The notes under the pieces: model-generated | Told to the model about the DNA's origin: nothing | Seen by the model: the letters and a program-made list of their open reading frames with translations, nothing else | The model's database searches: none | Shown here: positions 61,111 to 64,000 of the stretch, piece after piece | Position numbering within the stretch: position 1 is the first letter of the stretch | Layout: every line of letters begins with the position of its first letter | Made by a program: the position numbers and the translations under genes | Assembly: GCA_964433345.1 (NCBI GenBank) | Contig: CAYSQJ010000008.1 | Span: 1 to 64,000 of the forward strand | Direction of reading: 5' to 3' | DNA length: 64,000 bases | Source: Ga0077527 sp964433345 | GTDB lineage: Bacteria; Pseudomonadota; Gammaproteobacteria; Burkholderiales; SG8-41

Positions 61111-61174
61111 AGCGAGCATTCCTGTTCTTCGAGCCGGGTCATAGCGAGCATTCCCTCCTGTCGAGCCGGGTCAT
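61111..61174 (-). repeat. 32-bp tandem duplication creating two coupled mini-ORFs
   Basis: On the minus strand a 32-bp unit occurs twice, 61174-61143 and 61142-61111. Both copies share ATGACCCGGCTCGA and end in GGAATGCTCGCT; the insides differ (CAGGAG vs AGAACA). Each contains an ATG, giving 11-residue frames MTRLDRRECSL and MTRLEEQECSL. The soeA stop overlaps the first ATG, the first stop the second ATG, and the second stop the soeB ATG, always as ATGA. The unit resembles the start of soeB itself (ATGACACAGCTCG), so it is probably a duplication of that start. Confidence 0.9.
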
Positions 61175-64000
61175 TTGTAATCTCCTTTGCCAGCCACAAA
61201 TGCCTGCCACAGCTTTCTCACCGTGCTGGTTCCGGGGGCCGCCGGCACCGGCGCGAACTGCGGCAAGGTCTCTGCCGGTTCATCAGCAGCGGCCTTGCGG
61301 ATGCGCACACGTACGTCATACCAGCCCGCCTGCCCGGTCACCGGATCGGAATTGGAGATGCGCCGGCCTTCGGCAGCCGGCAGTTCCTCGGCAATCACGT
61401 GGTTCAGCAGGAAGCCGCGCTGCGATTCGTTGGCATCCGGCGCGAGGCTCCAGGCACTCTGTGCCTTGCCGATCGCATTCCAGGTCCACACCGTGCCCGG
61501 CTCCACTGCCTCGCTGAGGCGGCACTGGCAGCGCACCTTGCCGTGCATCGACTCCACCCAGACCCAGTCATCGTCGGCGATGCCTGATGAATTTGCCGTT
61601 TTTTCGTTTATAAACAAGTAGTTATGAGTATGTATCTGGCGCAGCCAGGAATTCTGCGAATCCCAGGAGTGGTACATCGCCATCGGGCGCTGGGTGATCG
61701 CCGCCAGCGGATACTGCGCGGTGTCGGTGGCCTGTACTTCCAGCGGCGCGTAATAAAAAGGCAGCGGATCGCAATAGGTGGCCAGACGCTGGCGCAGCTG
61801 TTCCGGCGGCCGCCGCCTTGAAGGCCCGCGCCCTTCGGCAGCCATGCGGAATTTCTGCAGCACCTCGGAATAGATCTGGATCACGATGGGGTCGGTGTAG
61901 CGACGTATCCGCGTGCGCTGCGCCCACTCGTGATAACCCTGGTTCCAGTTGCGCATGTACTGGTACGAGCGCGGCAGCTCGTGTTGAAACACGCAGTTGT
62001 TCTTTTCGTACATCTCCCACTGCCGCGGATTGGGCTCGCCAACCATCGCCTTCTCGCCGCCGCGGCCGCGCCAGCCGGCGAGGAAGCCGATGCCCGAGCC
62101 CGGTTCGGTTTCGAAGTTGACGATGAAATCCGGATAGTCGCGGTACTTGCGCGTGCCGTCCTTGTGCACGAAAGCCGGAAACTTCAGCCGCGTGCCAAGC
62201 TCGATCAGCACTTCCTGGAAGGGTTTGCATTCCCCTTTCGGCGGCAACACCGGAATGCGCACCGAATCCACCGGCCCGTCGAACTCCGAAATCGGCCGGT
62301 CGAGCATGGACATCACGTCGTGGCGCTCAAGGTAGGTGGTGTCGGGCAGCACGAGATCGGCGAAGGCGGTCATCTCCGACTGGAAGGCGTCGCAGACGAT
62401 CAGGAACGGGATTCTGTATTCACCCTGTTCGTCGCGGTCGTTGAGCATCTTCCGCACCTCGACGGTGTTCATGGTCGAGTTCCAGGCCATGTTGGCCATG
62501 AAAATCATCAGCGTGTCGATGCGGTACGGGTCGCCGCGCCAGGCGTTGGTGATGACGTTGTGCATCATGCCGTGCACCGCCAGCGGGTATTCCCAGGAAA
62601 AGGCCTTGTCGATGCGAAGCGGACCGCCGTCGGCGTCGACACTCAGATCATCCGGCCCCGCCGGCCATCCCAAGGCCAGCCCGGCGAGCGGCGTGTCCGG
62701 CTGCACCGCCTCCGGCCCCTTTGGCGGCTTCGCCATCGGCGGAATCGCGCGCGGGAAAGGCGCCTTGTGACGGAAACCGCCCGGACGGTCAATGGTCCCC
62801 AGCACCGACATCAGCACCGCCAGCGCGCGCACCGTCTGGAAACCGTTGGAATGCGCCGCCAGCCCGCGCATCGCGTGAAAGGCCACCGGATTGCCGGTAA
62901 CCGTGTCGTGCTCCTGCCCCCAGGAATCGGTCCAGGCAATCGGCAGCTCGATTCTCTGGTCACGGGCGGTGATGCCCATTTCGTGCGCGAGACGGCGGAT
63001 GCGCTTCGCCGGGATGCCGGTGACGCCCTCCGCCCACTCCGGCGTGTATTCCTTGACCCGTTCCAGCAGTAGCTGGAAAGCCGGTTTCACCGGAGTCCCG
63101 TCGGCGAGCCGGTACTCGCCGAGCAGCGCCGGATCGGCGCCGGACGTGTGGTTGGGCACCGCACGGCCGCTGAGGCGGTCCCACCACAGCTGGTTGTGGC
63201 GATGCTCGGGATTGTCACCCTTCGACGTATCGCCGGCACACACCGTCGTGCCCTGCTCCGCACTCGCCGGATCGACGTTCACCAGGTAACCGGCATTGCT
63301 GTAGCGCGCGAGAAAGGCGCGGTCATAAAGTCCGGTCTCCAGGATCTCGTGAGTCAGCGCCAGCAGCAGCGCGCCATCGGTGCCGGGACGGATCGGCACC
63401 CACTCGTCAGCGATCGCCGAGTAGCCGGTGCGCACCGGATTGACCGAAATGAAACGGCCACCGCGGCGCTTGAATTTCGAGATCGCGATTTTCAGCGGAT
63501 TGGAATGATGGTCTTCCGCGGTGCCGATCATCACGAACAGCTTGGCGCGGTCGAGGTCGGGACCGCCGAATTCCCAGAAGCTGCCGCCGATGGTGTAGAT
63601 CATGCCGGCGGCCATGTTGACCGAGCAGAAACCGCCATGGGCCGCATAGTTCGGCGTGCCGAACTGGCGCGCGAACATGCCGGTCAGCGCCTGCATCTGG
63701 TCGCGGCCGGTGAACAGCGCGAACTTCTTCGGGTCGGTCGAACGGATCTTGCGCAGGCGCTCCTCCATGATCGAGAACGCCTCGTCCCAGCTGATCGGCT
63801 CGAACTCGCCGGCGCCGCGCTCCGCGCCCGGCTTGCGCCGCAGCGGCTGCGTCAGCCGCGCCGGGGAATACTGCTTCATGATGCCCGAGGCGCCCTTGGC
63901 GCAGATCACGCCCTTGTTCAAAGGGTGTTCGGGATTGCCCTCGATGTAGCGGACTTCGCCGTTCTTCAGGTGCACGCGGATGCCGCAGCGGCAGGCGCAC
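61171..64000 (-). CDS. soeA: Molybdopterin oxidoreductase catalytic subunit (SoeA-like), N-terminus beyond window
   Basis: The frame is open at the right edge, with about 943 residues visible. The first visible residues include CACRCGIRV and GVICAKG, part of the N-terminal [4Fe-4S] motif of the DMSO-reductase family, so only a few residues are missing. Later segments: GGFCSVNMAAGMIYTIGGSF, GTAEDHHSNPLKIA, VRTGYSAIADEWVPIRPGTDG and the C-terminal molybdopterin-binding region. These resemble SoeA, the cytoplasmic sulfite dehydrogenase subunit; a Tat signal cannot be judged because the start is absent. Other DMSO-reductase relatives remain possible. Confidence 0.8.
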   Translation of the reverse strand, partial: CACRCGIRVHLKNGEVRYIEGNPEHPLNKGVICAKGASGIMKQYSPARLTQPLRRKPGAERGAGEFEPISWDEAFSIMEERLRKIRSTDPKKFALFTGRDQMQALTGMFARQFGTPNYAAHGGFCSVNMAAGMIYTIGGSFWEFGGPDLDRAKLFVMIGTAEDHHSNPLKIAISKFKRRGGRFISVNPVRTGYSAIADEWVPIRPGTDGALLLALTHEILETGLYDRAFLARYSNAGYLVNVDPASAEQGTTVCAGDTSKGDNPEHRHNQLWWDRLSGRAVPNHTSGADPALLGEYRLADGTPVKPAFQLLLERVKEYTPEWAEGVTGIPAKRIRRLAHEMGITARDQRIELPIAWTDSWGQEHDTVTGNPVAFHAMRGLAAHSNGFQTVRALAVLMSVLGTIDRPGGFRHKAPFPRAIPPMAKPPKGPEAVQPDTPLAGLALGWPAGPDDLSVDADGGPLRIDKAFSWEYPLAVHGMMHNVITNAWRGDPYRIDTLMIFMANMAWNSTMNTVEVRKMLNDRDEQGEYRIPFLIVCDAFQSEMTAFADLVLPDTTYLERHDVMSMLDRPISEFDGPVDSVRIPVLPPKGECKPFQEVLIELGTRLKFPAFVHKDGTRKYRDYPDFIVNFETEPGSGIGFLAGWRGRGGEKAMVGEPNPRQWEMYEKNNCVFQHELPRSYQYMRNWNQGYHEWAQRTRIRRYTDPIVIQIYSEVLQKFRMAAEGRGPSRRRPPEQLRQRLATYCDPLPFYYAPLEVQATDTAQYPLAAITQRPMAMYHSWDSQNSWLRQIHTHNYLFINEKTANSSGIADDDWVWVESMHGKVRCQCRLSEAVEPGTVWTWNAIGKAQSAWSLAPDANESQRGFLLNHVIAEELPAAEGRRISNSDPVTGQAGWYDVRVRIRKAAADEPAETLPQFAPVPAAPGTSTVRKLWQAFVAGKGDYK

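Noticed and set aside
61930..63072. Plus-strand 380-codon frame opposite soeA
   Set aside because: Shadow frame; the minus strand encodes a clear molybdoenzyme.
1..64000. CRISPR arrays, rRNA genes, IS elements with transposases
   Set aside because: I saw no repeat-spacer pattern, no rRNA-like sequence and no transposase-like protein in any frame.

Overview
The window looks like chromosomal DNA of a betaproteobacterium, probably Burkholderiales-like. The evidence is an EF-P with Arg32 in an SGRN loop next to its rhamnosyltransferase EarP, three Bug-type tricarboxylate-transporter receptors, a complete ectABCD ectoine/hydroxyectoine cluster with a BCCT transporter (salt tolerance), and a DMSO-reductase-family operon resembling the cytoplasmic sulfite dehydrogenase SoeABC. 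The left two thirds is accessory DNA; the right third (from about 43.85 kb) is ordinary chromosome.

Region A (1 to ~10.5 kb) is the right part of a defence island. On the minus strand run higB-higA, the type III restriction-modification genes mod-res, and a DUF6361 gene cut by the window edge. On the plus strand is an AbiE (type IV toxin-antitoxin/abortive infection) operon with two 23-bp operator-like palindromes and a third, unrecognised gene 10 bp downstream. An AlpA-like regulator and a pair of 12-bp-spaced GGGGG repeats close the island at a tRNA/tmRNA 3'-end-like sequence near 10.5 kb.

Region B (~10.5 to 43.85 kb) appears to be a second island inserted in tandem. A P4-type tyrosine integrase sits at its left end, copies of the same GGGGGCAAC repeats lie at both ends, and a short CGCCGCCCCA repeat marks each candidate junction. 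The cargo is, in order: a type I restriction-modification operon (hsdM-hsdS-AIPR-hsdR) extended by a PD-(D/E)XK-like gene and a degenerate phospholipase-D-like gene; remnants of a P4-like element (AlpA, a winged-helix-like protein, an HGG-motif protein); a five-gene minus-strand operon with a candidate ribbon-helix-helix/DUF4258 toxin-antitoxin pair; a LexA-controlled umuDC operon; a 12.6-kb catabolic cluster; and DUF488 and SRAP genes. The catabolic cluster comprises a CoA ligase fragment, a carboxyltransferase, a sulfoacetaldehyde-acetyltransferase-like ThDP enzyme, an M19 dipeptidase, a CysB-like LysR regulator, an enoyl-CoA hydratase, a CaiB-type CoA transferase and three solute receptors.

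Region C (43.85 to 64 kb) carries RidA and a BCCT carrier; a three-gene phosphorelay/cyclase signalling operon; rlmJ; efp and earP; a cold-shock gene; a periplasmic serine protease with TPRs; ectABCD; two small membrane-associated proteins; and the soeABC-like operon, whose first gene runs off the right edge. Between soeA and soeB a 32-bp tandem duplication copies the soeB translation start and creates two overlapping mini-ORFs.
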